Of a DNA stretch of 64,000 nucleotides, positions 1 to 9,830 are shown in pieces; the stretch's first letter is position 1; each line of letters begins with the position of its first letter. A program made the position numbers and the translations under genes. The notes below the pieces were generated by a model. The model was not told the DNA's origin. It saw only the letters and a list, made by a program, of their open reading frames with translations, and made no database searches. This DNA comes from Candidula unifasciata (lineage: Eukaryota; Mollusca; Gastropoda; Stylommatophora; Geomitridae), in contig CAJHNH020000708.1 of assembly GCA_905116865.2 (NCBI GenBank), positions 112,001-176,000 of the forward strand, read 5' to 3'.

Positions 1-644
1 GACAATGACTGGGCTAACTCAGAGTACAGGAATGACAAGTGTTCAATAAGCGGAGTCGTGTGAAAGCGGAAAGCAATTGGCAATTAACTATCTTGTCTTA
101 AGACATAAACCTGGCTGCCTGTCTTATCAAGTACCGGAGCATAACTGCGTGTTGTCCTTAGTCAACACATCATTGTGTATGCAATTGCTGTTGTGGACAA
201 TTAAAGTGACTAACGTCCATTAGTTGTCCATTTGATGAAATGCAAAAGAAATACAATAAATTCAAATAGTTCTTCTCTGGGAAAATGTTTCAAGAGACAG
301 AGGCCATACGAGCAAACTTAGATGGCAAGAGTAAAAGGGTTTTGGCGACGTAGATGGAAAAGCTGAATAAAAGTAAATATCTACCTACAAGAGCTGAACA
401 ACTTGGACTGGAAAATCGTCAGTGGTGAAAATACAGATTATGTCGGCATGAACAAAATATTGGCTCGAACCGAGAAAAAGTAAGCAAAGGATGATGGTAA
501 AGATGATGGAAAAAAAAAAGAAGAGGATGATGATGATGAACTGTGAAATCTCTGAATTAACCCCATCAATCATTATATCTATATCTTACCATAGTATTAA
601 TGTGTATTTTTTGTATATCTCTGAGTTCTCTTGACTCATTCTCA
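1..644. other. No recognisable feature
   Basis: I see no gene or known repeat here. There is a purine-rich stretch around 480-545 containing a short GAT run that could be the worn tail of a LINE, but no body can be recognised in front of it. Confidence 0.5.
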
Positions 645-1026
645 CTTCGGGGCCCTATTGCAGAGAAAACAAGAATAGACCCCTGCCTCTCCAGCAAGCA
701 TGTTGTAGAAGTCGAGTGATTAGAAGCTTCCTACGAGGTTGGGGGTGCATTTGCCTGAAAGGCATGGAATCAAAAGTCTGCATACAAAAAAGCTGGATAT
801 ATCAAACGGGTAACATTCAGATTCTGGAACAAGACTAATGTGCACGCAACTGGCAGGCTCTGAAACAAGACTAAAGGTGGACGAACAGTGACATATTTCT
901 GCCGGAGTTTACAGCCGGTTCACGCGAAGCAGCAGCAGCAGCAGCAGCAGAAGAAGAAGAAGAAGAAGAAGAAGAAGAAGAAGAAGAAGAAGAAGAAGAA
1001 GAAGAAGAAGAAGAAGAAGAAGAAGA
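645..1026 (+). mobile_element. RG retroposon, full length, with (AGC)n/(AAG)n tail
   Basis: This copy opens with the GGGGCCCTATTG block, then carries the AGCATGTTGTAGAAGTCGA and CATTTGCCTGA blocks, and ends in GGAGTTTACAGCCGGTTCACGCG followed directly by a trinucleotide array. The same blocks in the same order recur at least thirteen more times in the window, on both strands. No protein or clear tRNA-like head is visible, so it is probably a non-autonomous retroposon moved by a LINE. It resembles the copy at 38620 most closely in layout, including the expanded tail. Confidence 0.8.
927..1026. repeat. (AGC)n then (AAG)n microsatellite
   Basis: A pure AGC run of about eight units passes straight into about 25 AAG units. 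It sits exactly at the 3' end of the RG retroposon, so it is best read as an expanded retroposon tail. The lysine, serine and leucine homopolymer reading frames across it are artefacts. Confidence 0.95.
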
Positions 1027-1157
1027 TCTCTCATTATTTGTTCGCCATAGAGCAAGGGTGGGCCTCTGTAGCAGCGTAACAGCGAGATACTCACCTGCCA
1101 AAATTAAGGCCTTGTTTGTGTTCGAATATGCACCGAGCAAATTACGAAAGGAAACAA

Positions 1158-1332
1158 AAACTTGGCTCCCATGCAGACCCAGCTTAACATGGGCATAGGA
1201 AATATCATGGAAAGTAAAGGCGACTAGCGTGATGCTGACCCCATCACACATCGAGGGCTGACTGGTCTTTAAAAAGTTGATTCTGACATTACATGTCCGA
1301 TGAAACATGGCATGAAAAGAGTTCTTTACATA
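1158..1332 (+). mobile_element. S1 SINE, 3' part
   Basis: The block GACCCAGCTTAACATGGG, the GGAAAGTAAAGGCGAC block and the GCTGACCCCATCACACATCGA block occur in the order seen in other S1 copies, ending in a degenerate version of the shared AAGGACCTTTACTT tail. The tRNA-like head is missing. Confidence 0.6.
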
Positions 1333-1334
1333 AA

Positions 1335-1495
1335 GGCGCGGTCTAGCTACTAGAATAGGGACATAAAGCCAGGAAGCTGGCTCTTATACCACCAAAGTAT
1401 TTGCCACGCAAGATGCGTAAATAAACCAGACCACAAATATAACCGGAGACTGTTGGTGGCTCGCTGCCAACAGCAGATTGAACGTGGTCGCGTAT
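1335..1495 (+). repeat. Dispersed repeat, copy 1
   Basis: A stretch with the blocks GGTCTAGCTACTAGAATAGG, GACATAAAGCCAG and ACCAGACCACAAATATAACC. It matches 6585-6720 in order and spacing with small indels. No coding potential; class unknown. Confidence 0.6.
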
Positions 1496-2311
1496 GGGTT
1501 TTTAGGTAGCGATGGATTCGATTACCACTACTACTCTTCCTAGGTGAATTGTTTTAATAAAAACGAAATCTTGTTGTCAAGACACCTATTACACGATTAA
1601 CCCTCTCGCGATGTGCCTCCAAGAATGTATACTGTTTCTTTGTGATGCAACTTGAGCTGCCCTATTTCGCCAAGTCCAGTGTCCCAGCTACAGCCTTTTT
1701 GACAGTATTTCTTTTACCTTCTCAGGCCTTAGCCTGTCAAGGCAGCAGGTTTGATGTCACTTTGTCTGGTCCTAACCCCTCAATCAGACTGACGGGGAAG
1801 ACCCTGCCAGCGGCTACCGCCCGTAGAGATCATTAGGTCATTTGAACAGACACGCCCGTCTACTAGAATAAGGGAGGAGATACCGTATGTAAACAACCAA
1901 CAATTTCCTGTGGTCAGATCAACAAGCAGATTGCATGCACTGAAGCGTGAAACGATCCAAATGGATCACAAAGAAAACCATTAAAAATTAACGTATATTT
2001 ATCGAATTAGAGACCTGTTACGATCATTACCAAAACAAAACTAGACAACGTTACGAATACCAGCATTAGAGAGAAAGTAGGAATAAGACCATGGCTGTAT
2101 TATGTTGACAGATACAGAATGACATAATTCGATCATCTAGAGAAAATGCAGCCCGATCAAACTGCACATGATACATTTTACAGCAGAATTTCTGGATTAA
2201 TGGAGATGGACAAAAGGTGTAGCAGAAACCTGCAAAAGTACGAACAAATACATCACCCAAACACCAGAGAAGAGCAAGATAAATAGAGAAAACCTGGTAT
2301 AAGTGAGACGA
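1496..2311. other. No recognisable feature
   Basis: Unique-looking AT-rich sequence. The longest open frame (1642-1836) has no domain, no recognisable composition and no splice context, so I do not call it. Confidence 0.5.
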
Positions 2312-2430
2312 AAGAAGAAGAAGAAGAAGAAGAAGAGAAGAAGAAGAAGAAGAAGAAGAAGAAGAAGAAGAAGAAGGAAGAAGAAGAAGAAGAAGAAGAA
2401 GAAGAAGAAGAAGAAGAAGAAGAAGAAGAA
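2312..2430. repeat. (GAA)n microsatellite, about 119 bp
   Basis: Nearly pure GAA interrupted by single-base changes. Unlike the other GAA tracts I see no RG body before it, so either the parent retroposon has decayed or the array arose independently. Confidence 0.95.
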
Positions 2431-2799
2431 ACACGTTTGGTGTATGTGTAGAAGATTTTGTTAACGGAGATTCCGCCTAATGCAGTGCCACGGTGAAAGA
2501 AATCATTTACTTATGATTTAGTGGTAAACTGATGAGTGCCAAAGTGTATCTTGGTTTCTTGGCGCGCGGTGTGGGGAAGGGTGTGAAGGAGAGAGAACAA
2601 GACCAAAGATAGCTTTTCTATCCATGGTGTATGGTGGCCATTATACTTGGGATTCAAGGTAGAAAAAAGCTGCAGTTTTATCAGAAGTTGGCAAAACACG
2701 ACCCAAAGCCCCTTGTTGGAATATTTTGTATCTTGCGCCTCTCTAATTTACACACAATAAAATCTTCCCTAACAATGTATAAAATTTATCTTTTTAGTT
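2431..2799. other. No recognisable feature
   Basis: AT-rich spacer between the GAA tract and the 5'-truncated end of the following LINE. Nothing recognisable. Confidence 0.4.
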
Positions 2800-3793
2800 T
2801 TTGTTGCGATCTACGAATAATAAAGAATATGTATTGGCAGCAAACAGCAGCTATAAGAATTAACAACTGTTTAGGTGCATTTCAAAGCATAAAGAGGGGC
2901 GTACGACAAGGATGTGTACTTTCACCTGATTTGTTTTCAATATACAGTGAATATATAATGAGATCTTTAATTGATTTGCCAGGAATTGTGGTTGGTGGGC
3001 ACAATATAAACAATTTACGTTATGCTGATGACACAGTCTTGATAGCAACAATTCAGAAAGAATTACAGGAAATGATAGACATTGTGGTGTTAGAAAGTGG
3101 AAGAATGGGCCTCAGTTTGAATAATGGGAAGACAGAAGTAATGGTTGTATCAAAGAAACAAATTATTCCTAAATGTTTAATAAAAGTCAATGGTGTTATT
3201 TTAGGACAAGTACAGAAATGTAAGTATCTGGCCACATAGATAACATCAGATGGATGCATAACTGAAATAAGAAACAGAATTGGACAGGCAAAAACTGCAT
3301 TTTATAAAATATAAAATGAGAAACATCTTGTGCAATGTATCCTTGTCATTGAGAGTTAGAAAAAGAATTCTTGCTTGCTACATACATCACATATGGCTGT
3401 GAATCCTGGGCAATCGGTAGGCAGGCCAAACAATTTTGAGAGGCCTCAGAGATGTGGTTTTACAGAAGAATGTTTAGAATACCTTGGACGGCCAAAAACA
3501 GCAACCAAGAGGTTATGAAAGAGGCGGGAGCCCGAAGACAACTTATCACAGACATCAGAAGGAGACAGTCATCATTTTTCGGCCATGTTGTGAGAAGAGG
3601 GAAAATATAAACATGTGACCACTGGAAAGATCTGTGGAAGAAGGGATGGAGGAAGACAACGAAAGAAGATACTTGATAGTCTTGTTGCATGGCATGGAGG
3701 TGTATCGGCACACGAACTGATACATGCTGCAGAAGATTATGAAGAGGCATGATCGTCCAAGCCAGTCGGCAAGGTACCTGATGATGATGATGC
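2800..3793 (+). mobile_element. LINE fragment with reverse transcriptase and C-terminal region
   Basis: This is the 3' third of a non-LTR retrotransposon. From about 2820 one frame reads through the RT palm: FQSIKRGVRQGCVLSPDLFS (motif 3), then NNLRYADDTVL with the catalytic YADD at 3021-3032, then MGLSLNNGKTEVMVVS (motif 5) and a KYLAT block. A stop follows at 3237-3239, but the homology continues through frame changes to the WFYRRMFRIPWTAKNSN block near 3455 and the thumb-like FGHV block near 3585. It ends in AAGGTACCTGATGATGATGATG, a GAT-type tail. It is 5'-truncated, lacks any endonuclease domain and is clearly dead. The clade cannot be decided from this. Confidence 0.88.
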
Positions 3794-3956
3794 GTCATTT
3801 CTTGTTACTTCAGACATATTTGTATTATATGCAACTGTCCTTCATAAACATATTTTTGTTACCAATTGTTGGTTTGCCATCCAAGATACGACTACAGAAG
3901 TCAAACATGGTGGTTAAACTTTAGGGCGAGAACCCGAGCGCAATGAGAAGGAGAGG

Positions 3957-4304
3957 AGGGGGGGGGGCGCGATAGAGAGAAACTGGGAAAAGCAGAGAGA
4001 AACTGGGGAAAGCAAGCACATAAAATTGGGAAAAGCAGAGAGAAATTAGGGAAAGCGGGCAGACAGAAACTGGGGAACGCAGGCAGAAACTGGAGAAGGC
4101 AGTTAGATGGGGAAAGCTTGCAGACAGAAACTGGGGAAACCAGGCAGAGAGAAACTTGGGAAAGCAGACTGAGAGAAACTGAGGAAAGCAGACAGAGAGA
4201 AACTGGGTAAACCAGACAAAGAGAAACTGGGGAAACCAGCCAGAGAGAAACTGGGGAAAGCAGACAGAGAGAAACTGGGGAAAGCAGGCAGAGAGAAATT
4301 AGCT
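3957..4304. repeat. 24-bp minisatellite
   Basis: A purine-rich unit close to CAGAGAGAAACTGGGGAAAG plus GCAG is repeated roughly fourteen times, becoming more regular towards 4304. As 24 is a multiple of three, the minus strand reads as an eight-residue FPSFSLSA repeat. There is no start context, splice signal or non-repeat sequence to support a gene. Confidence 0.9.
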
Positions 4305-4794
4305 TTAAATACCAATCTTACGCCTCAGACGAAAATCATCACACCATTTTTCTTTTTAATTTTATTTGACTGCCGTGCCCGTATAATCTGCCGGGGACTG
4401 GTGTCTTCTCTGTGGCCCTTGTTAATAAATGGGTCTTTTCAACGTGCATGCCATTAACAACCGTAATTGTTTTATCGCTGTTCAATATGTATGATCCCAG
4501 CGGCACACAGCGCCTCCTTTGTATTTCATTACCTATGAGATTTTAAAAGGCGTATTTCACCAGGTCTGAATCAGTTAAACAGCGTGAGACCATGCCACTT
4601 ACACCTTGTGCCTTGTGAGAACACGTTCCATGAAAAAAAAAAAAAAACATTGAAAGTATTCGGGCAGAATAACAGTTTACTTTCCACCACTAAGGCAATG
4701 TTGGTTGTGGGAATGTTGTTTGCCTATTATTACCTGCAAGAAATAAACAGATTGAAAAAAAAGAAGATATGTTTAAAAAAAAAAAGCTTTATAC
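4305..4794. other. No recognisable feature
   Basis: Spacer with several A-tracts (near 4634, 4756 and 4776) and no recognisable gene or repeat. Confidence 0.4.
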
Positions 4795-4985
4795 CAGTGG
4801 CTCTCAACCTTCTTAATGATGCGACCTTTTAATACAGTTCCCTCAAGTTGTGGCGACCCCCTAAACAATTATTTTCCTTCATAACTTCAATGAAAATGTG
4901 TTCTCCAATGGTCTTAGGTGACCCCTGAGAAAGGGTCGTTGTTCAACACTAAAAAGGGTCGCGATCCACAGGTTGAGATCCGCTG
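4795..4985. mobile_element. hAT MITE, SPIN/URR1-like, copy 1
   Basis: The element starts CAGTGGCTCTCAACCT and ends AGGTTGAGATCCGCTG, imperfect terminal inverted repeats of about 16 bp. Inside are the diagnostic runs TTGTGGCGACCCCCTAAAC and GGTCGCGATCCACAGG. It is flanked by CTTTATAC and GTTTAGAC, an 8-bp duplication matching at 6 of 8 positions with the T2/A7 pattern usual for hAT. It has no coding capacity and must have been mobilised in trans. Ends of this kind are known from vertebrate SPIN and rodent URR1 elements; my subfamily call rests on recall of those ends. Confidence 0.85.
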
Positions 4986-4994
4986 GTTTAGACG

Positions 4995-5130
4995 AACGTT
5001 GTTGAGATTGGCCAAAGGCGCTAGACTGGATTCCAGCAATGAAGCCAGGGGGACTGTATAAGAAAGCTGGAATCGAGGACTAGACTGCGAGCCCTATGTG
5101 ACATATAACAGCACAGCATGATGATGATGA
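4995..5130 (+). mobile_element. LINE 3' end with GAT tail (type E)
   Basis: A short 5'-truncated LINE end: GGCCAAAGGCGCTAGACTGG, then a tract reading as a decayed RT C-terminus, then CCTATGTGACATATAACA and a (GATGAT) tail. It aligns by blocks with 41440-41590 and 41805-41965, the latter of which still reads as protein. Confidence 0.6.
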
Positions 5131-5206
5131 CCAACTGTAAGCATACGAGCCCAGCAACGGGGTTCGACTTTAGCAGATTTATCTATTGAATTATTTCTCT
5201 GTGTGG

Positions 5207-5572
5207 CATCTTCAACATTTAAGATTTACAACAGACATCTCTACAACACTTGTCTGAATCTTTTTTTTTTTTTCAAGCAACTGTCACGTTGCTCCTGTTA
5301 TAATTCAAATGCAGTGTTTACCAGTCATTAAGTAAAGTCACATCTTCAACATTTTAGATTTACAACTGACATCTACAACACTTGTCTGTATCCTTCTTTC
5401 AAGCAACTGTCAAGTGGCTCCTGTTATAATTGACAGGCAGTGTTTACCAGTCATTAAGCAAAGTCTATCTTCAACATTTAAGATGTACAACTGACATCTA
5501 CTGTACCTTTACTCTCAACAATCGTCACGTTGCTCCTGTTATAATTCATAGGCAGTGTTTATCAGCTATCAG
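5207..5572. repeat. Three tandem copies of a 125-134 bp unit
   Basis: The unit begins CATCTTCAACATTT, runs through ACAACACTTGTCTG, CAAGCAACTGTCACGTTGCT and CCTGTTATAATT, and ends CAGTGTTTACCAGTCATTAA. Copies start at about 5207, 5341 and 5466; the first is longer because of a T-tract and the third has an internal deletion. Confidence 0.9.
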
Positions 5573-5654
5573 CAATAGAAATGAGTTGGAAAAGTGTATT
5601 GTTTGTGTACTACACAATGAATGCGTGATGAGTTACATAATACTAAACGCGTTA

Positions 5655-5725
5655 ATGTAAGTAAAATGGCCCTTTTCCACACAAGGCGTACTGGGCATAA
5701 AGGGCTAGACCTGTAGAGGTGGTTA
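5655..5725 (-). mobile_element. S1 SINE, 3' tail only
   Basis: On the minus strand this reads as the S1 3' end: the AGGTCTAGCCCTTTATGCCC block followed by the AAAAGGGCCATTTTAC tail. The rest of the element is absent. Confidence 0.55.
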
Positions 5726-5865
5726 ATGTAGTAGATATGTATCTATCTAATTTAAATGGGATATATTAGGCTGTACTCATGGCAGCATTGTCAAAATAAT
5801 GCAGTAATTAGGCATTACTTTCTCTTTTTGAAGGTTGCCTGGGAAAGGGCATTTGGGGGAAAGGG

Positions 5866-6090
5866 TCGCTACCCACTGTTCACAATAAGCATGTCGTAAA
5901 AGTCCAAATAGGAGTACATGTCTGAGAGACCAGGAGCCAAAGTTCAGCAAAACAAATTACCCAGAGGCGTAAAACGGATGCGCACGCAAACATCAAAGGT
6001 TCAGAATAAGATTAAAATTCTAGAAGTGGAATAACAACTAAAACTTTCAGAGTTTATAGCTTGTGAACGCAAAGATTAGAAATAAGAAAC
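5866..6090 (+). mobile_element. RG retroposon, diverged
   Basis: It carries TACCCACTGTTCACAATAAG, GCATGTCGTAAAAGTCC, GTACATGTCTGAGAGACCAG and AAACGGATGCGCACGCAAAC in RG order and ends CAGAGTTTATAGCTTGTGAACGC. The GAA tail has decayed to AAAGATTAGAAATAAG. Confidence 0.7.
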
Positions 6091-6319
6091 ATTTTTTTTT
6101 TCTAATTTATGTTTGCCGTTTTCGCTGGCACAGCTCATGTCAAGTACGCAGTCACAGTCTCTAACAAATGTGTTTGGGTTTTTCGACTACCGCCTAAATG
6201 GTCCCTCCTTGGCGCTGGTATAAACCCACCAAGTGGGCGAAATGACATCACACCACCAAATGAAAAATGGGGCATTTAGTGGTCAGCCTAAAATATAGGG
6301 TTGTTTAGAATTGGGAAGG

Positions 6320-6465
6320 CGCCATCTAGCGACACTAACAGTTTCTGTCTGTACGTTCCTGCCTGTATATAAGGATCTGTAATCCGACAGTGGGGCTCCA
6401 CATAGTGGCACTTTGTGTCATCTGGTGTTTATCGCGTGTGTGATGTCCTGGTGGGATAGAAAGTC
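6320..6465 (+). mobile_element. TATA-bearing repeat, copy 1
   Basis: A TGTATATAAGG block at about 6364 is followed after some 50 bp by GTGGCACTTTGTGTCATCTG and GTGTTTATCGCGTGTGTGATG. The second part recurs at 51535-51625 and, inverted, at 32340-32470, where a TATAAATA box again precedes it. It could be an LTR or a promoter-bearing non-autonomous element. Confidence 0.5.
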
Positions 6466-6584
6466 AGTCAGTCAGTCGGTCAGACAGTGGGGCTATCAAA
6501 GTGAATGAACTGAACAGAGGATGACACACGAGGGAAAACTCAAGAAGATAAGGATAAGAGGAACACAATGGGACTCGGACGGGA

Positions 6585-6720
6585 AGCTGCGGTCTGGCTA
6601 CTTGAACAAGGACATAAAGCCAGCGAACATACCAAACTCTTAGTCACGCAAGTAAACTAGACCACAAATATAACCAGTTGTCGGCTCGCTGCCTACCGCA
6701 AGCTGAACGTGATCTATCTT
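6585..6720 (+). repeat. Dispersed repeat, copy 2
   Basis: Matches 1335-1495: GCGGTCTGGCTACTTGAACA, GACATAAAGCCAGC and CTAGACCACAAATATAACC in the same order, with a shorter middle. Confidence 0.6.
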
Positions 6721-6799
6721 CTTTTTGTGTAGATTGGAAATGAATGGACAGTGGCGCATCTGGCATATGATGCTAGACTCATATTTCAAAAAAAGTGCC

Positions 6800-7018
6800 A
6801 ACTGACCCTCTATAGGGCGAGGTCAACATCACGTCGGTCGTATTAACTTCCCGTGACATTACCTGTTGTACCCATTTTAGACTTTAGGCTGGGTCTACAT
6901 GGGAACCAAAGTCAATGTTCTCTTGAGTTCCAAAAAAAAAAAAATTCCTCTAGTTGTGGATTCCAAGAAAGACCTTCGAGCGAGCAGGAGTACATCTAGC
7001 CACTGCGCCACCGCAGAT
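6800..7018 (-). mobile_element. S1 SINE with tRNA-like head
   Basis: Read on the minus strand, the head begins near 7015 with GCGGTGGCGCAGTGGCTAGA, a good Pol III A-box context, followed by a degenerate B box near 6955. The body has the GTAGACCCAGCCTAAAG block and a GACGTGATGTTGACC block. The 3' tail is missing. Confidence 0.65.
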
Positions 7019-7224
7019 CCTCTGTTTCCAGAGATTGTTCCCAAACATCTGCTCTTGTGAAATTTCTGAAGGCATCTTATGTCTGAGATGGTTCTAATAT
7101 AACTGATCTTGTTCAACGTCTCCGTGCATTTTCTATAGCAGATTGTTTTAAAATAACTAAAAATACCATTATGTAAAAGTAGACCCTCTTTCCCACATTG
7201 GGCTAGACATGTATAGACACGCGG

Positions 7225-7475
7225 TGAGTAAAAGTAAAGGTCCGTTTTCACGTCTAGGCGTTTTGTAACTATAGGGCTAGACCTATATTTTTTTTATAGA
7301 CTAATCGGCTCTTGGTGGGTGATGTGGTTAGCATCAGCCCGGTCGCCTTTACTTCTCAGGACTGCATCTGGTACCCACTCAAGGCTGGGTCGACCTGGGA
7401 GTCAGGACGCGAACCCACGACCTCAAAATCCGCAAGCGGGCGTCTAGCCGCCAGCGCACCGGCGACTCCCCACAC
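7225..7475 (-). mobile_element. S1 SINE, near full length
   Basis: On the minus strand a tRNA-like head starts near 7470, with GGCTAGACGCCCGCTTGCGG and a B box in GGTCGTGGGTTCGCGTCC. The body carries CAGGTCGACCCAGCCTTGAG, then GGAAGTAAAGGCGACC-like and GATGCTAACCACATC blocks. The 3' end has TAGGTCTAGCCCTATAG and the ACGGACCTTTACTTTTA tail. At about 250 bp it is one of the most complete S1 copies in the window. Confidence 0.8.
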
Positions 7476-8116
7476 GGTGTGTGGAGATTACAAATAGTTA
7501 TACGCAAAAGGTTAAGAAAGCAATAGCGATGAAATCAGTGGTTAGCAAAACTGACAGTCTGCCTGAAAACACCGAAAGTAATAAATCTAGTTAGATAACA
7601 GAAGACGTAACAAAATACTTCTTTATCAGAAGCATTGTAAATCTGAAATTTAGTTTAAAGAGCTAGTTATATTTCACAAACACTGTCCCAAAAAAATATA
7701 CAAAACAACCGACTTATACTTAAAGTCCACGGCATGGGGACTGGTAGTCATGTCTATCCCCAAGCTTCTGTCTCGTGTACTTTCAATCAACTCTGACATA
7801 GATGATCCTCCATGGCAAACTAAAGCAAGAAATAAATGCACGAAGACCTCGATAAAATATGCTTCGTTACACTGGACTGAAGACGCTAGCATGTGGTACA
7901 GTTCAAAGTTTTCTAATTCAAAACAAGCAATTTGATACCACTAACAAATAAAAGTAATCACTTCAAATGTCCAAGACTGTGCCTGTTTATCATGTGTTGG
8001 CGTGGCAAGATAACATAAATAATGCGGTTTTGGGTGGAGGGAAAGGTGTACCCCAGGGCAAACAAATCGTATTTGAAGTATGCTCTGGCACGGATAGCAA
8101 ATCTATCCCTTGTTAG
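7476..8116. other. No recognisable feature
   Basis: AT-rich sequence without recognisable repeat or coding signal. The short open frames on both strands at 7674-7935 overlap each other and have no domain content. Confidence 0.5.
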
Positions 8117-8594
8117 TCTCATACACTTAATAGGACGTTGCAATCAAAACAAACATCTGTTGGCTGTCTGTGGTTTTTGTGTGTGTGTTAATTTTCATCC
8201 TTTTCTTCTTCGTGTTTACCAGCTGTAAACTCCGGCGAAAAATTCTGGTTGTTCGCCCACTTCTAAAGTAAAGCCTTATTCCAGAACTTGGGTTTTGCTC
8301 GCATGTCCGTTTTACACATATGTCTTATTTGCATGCAGACTAATGGTTACTTGTCTCTCATACACTTAATAGGACGTTGCAATCAAAACAAACATCTGTT
8401 GGCTGTCTGTGGTTTTTGTGTGTGTGTTAATTTTCATCCTTTTCTTCTTCGTGTTTACCAGCTGTAAACTCCGGCGAAAAATTCTGGTTGTTCGCCCACT
8501 TCTAAAGTAAAGCCTTATTCCAGAACTTGGGTTTTGCTCGCATGTCCGTTTTACACATATGTCTTATTTGCATGCAGACTAATGGTTACTCGTC
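8117..8594. repeat. Near-identical tandem duplication, 239-bp unit
   Basis: The segment starting TCTCATACACTTAATAGGAC at 8117 starts again at 8356 and the two run in step with almost no differences up to about 8590. The unit includes part of a minus-strand RG retroposon plus about 80 bp of flank. The identity, far higher than between any other repeats here, means the event is recent or an assembly error. Confidence 0.95.
8199..8355 (-). mobile_element. RG retroposon, partial copy inside the duplication
   Basis: The minus strand shows the RG 3' end (GCCGGAGTTTACAGCTGG, then a short GAAGAAG tail) and the AACCAGAATTTTTCGCCGG block. The duplication boundary cuts off its 5' half. Confidence 0.75.
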
Positions 8595-8712
8595 TCTCAT
8601 GAAGATGCACTCTTACTTCAAATGAAACACCCCTAACTAACCGAGTTTTACATGTTTTTTTTTTCTAAGTGGCAGTGGGTTCTCCCAAAATGGGGTGCCG
8701 AAACCCACCCTG
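8438..8712 (-). mobile_element. RG retroposon, near full length
   Basis: On the minus strand it begins at the CGGCACCCCATTTTGGGAGA block (near 8708), continues through CATGTAAAACTCGGTTAG and AAGTAAGAGTGCATCTTC, and ends with the GCCGGAGTTTACAGCTGG block and a short GAAGAAG tail at 8438. Confidence 0.8.
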
Positions 8713-9307
8713 GGAGTTAGATAATTTTGAATTAAGTAGTCTGCCATTGCTAACAAAACAGTCGACATCCCATAATACAGTCAGAGTCACCGCAAAGCAG
8801 TCTGCTGTCGAATCCTTTGCAGTTGAACATGGTATTTAGGAAATTTGAGCCGCATTCGTAATCCGAAATACACAGAGGCTGTCTTCACTTCCTGAAGTTT
8901 CGCTAAAAATGCACAAAAGCAATCTCCCATTAACTTGTTTAGTAAATTGTTTTACTAAGAGAGCAAGTGCCCCAAATGTCATTAAGGGACACGATAAAAC
9001 CACAATAAATTCCACCTTAAATTGTTTCTAAACATCTAGTGGATTCTCTTTATCACAAGTGCTGCAAATGTGTAACTGCATTTAAAGACCTACCATTAAA
9101 TTTTACTAACACTGTCCAAAACTATTTATAAAACAGACAGCAAAAAATAAACCCGCCAAGACGTTAATAATATATGACTGGTTACTTTAAGGGAGAGACA
9201 GTTGTCAAATTAAACTGTAAATACCGGGAGACTAAGGACTTTAAACGCACGAGGAAATGTCAGTCGAGATTTGTGAACCAGCTATAGTAAATTAAATGAA
9301 GGTATGC
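8713..9307. other. No recognisable feature
   Basis: AT-rich spacer; nothing recognised. Confidence 0.4.
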
Positions 9308-9440
9308 CCGGCTCTCTAGCGTAGTTGGCTAAACCGGACTGCGCGGTGGTCCGGATGACGAACTCCTTGTGATCCTGGTTCACGCCAGGGGGTAAGCAGA
9401 AAAGCCACATTTCTCCCAAATTTAAGGTATTTATCATGGA
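9308..9440 (+). mobile_element. S4 tRNA-like element, copy 1
   Basis: CGGCTCTCTAGCGTAGTTGG opens with an A-box-like sequence, CGGTGGTCCGGATGACGAAC fills a position like a long variable arm, and CCTGGTTCACGCCAGG could form a T-arm-like stem holding the B box. The layout resembles a tRNA with a long extra arm (Ser/Leu type). It shares about 100 bp with 12238-12345, including GAACTCCTTGTG and GCAGAAAAGCCA past the tRNA part, so it is a SINE rather than a tRNA gene. Confidence 0.65.
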
Positions 9441-9549
9441 ATCAAGGCCGAAGGGTTGCGATATCCATAGTACCGAGCCTAAGGGTTAACAACTCATGGC
9501 TGATAGATACTTTAAAAAAAAAAATGAAGGTATCGCAGACTATGAAATG

Positions 9550-9830
9550 TGCGGCGTCCGTGGTTTAGGCGTTGCGAGTCAGACTGGTAATCCCAATGTA
9601 CCGCGATCGAAACCCACTGCTGGCTGCCTGGATTTTTATCATGGTACGGGACGTCGCAGGTCGACCCAGCCTAAAATGGGTACCAGGATGTATGTGCTGG
9701 GAAAGTAAAGACGGCCGGCGTAATGCTGACCACATAACCTACCTAGTGCCAATTGGTGTGTAAAAATATGGGTGCTGTTCCCATGCCCGATGCGCTTAAG
9801 GCGTAAAAAGGGATGTTTACTTATTTGAAA
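9550..9830 (+). mobile_element. Chimeric SINE: S2-like head on S1 body
   Basis: The head reads GTCCGTGGTTTAGGCGTTGC and GCGATCGAAACCC, the form typical of S2 copies. The body switches to S1: CAGGTCGACCCAGCCTAAAA, GGGAAAGTAAAGACGGCC and AATGCTGACCACATAACC, then the S1 tail ending GGATGTTTACTT. At about 280 bp it has a complete S1 body. Confidence 0.65.

Noticed and set aside
871..1308. Open frames with poly-Ser, poly-Lys and poly-Leu across the AAG tract
   Set aside because: They exist only because a trinucleotide repeat has no stops; the flanks are a retroposon.
2066..2434. 122-residue minus-strand frame rich in Leu and Ser
   Set aside because: GAA microsatellite read on the other strand; the remainder has no domain.
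4103..4315. Protein with an eight-residue FPSFSLSA repeat
   Set aside because: A 24-bp minisatellite gives this in any frame; there is no unique sequence or splice context.
7395..7475. Possible minus-strand tRNA gene
   Set aside because: A- and B-box positions fit, but the sequence runs straight into the S1 SINE body.
9308..9400. Possible tRNA gene with a long variable arm
   Set aside because: The repeat continues past the tRNA-like part and recurs at 12238, so it is a SINE; no closed acceptor stem could be drawn with confidence.
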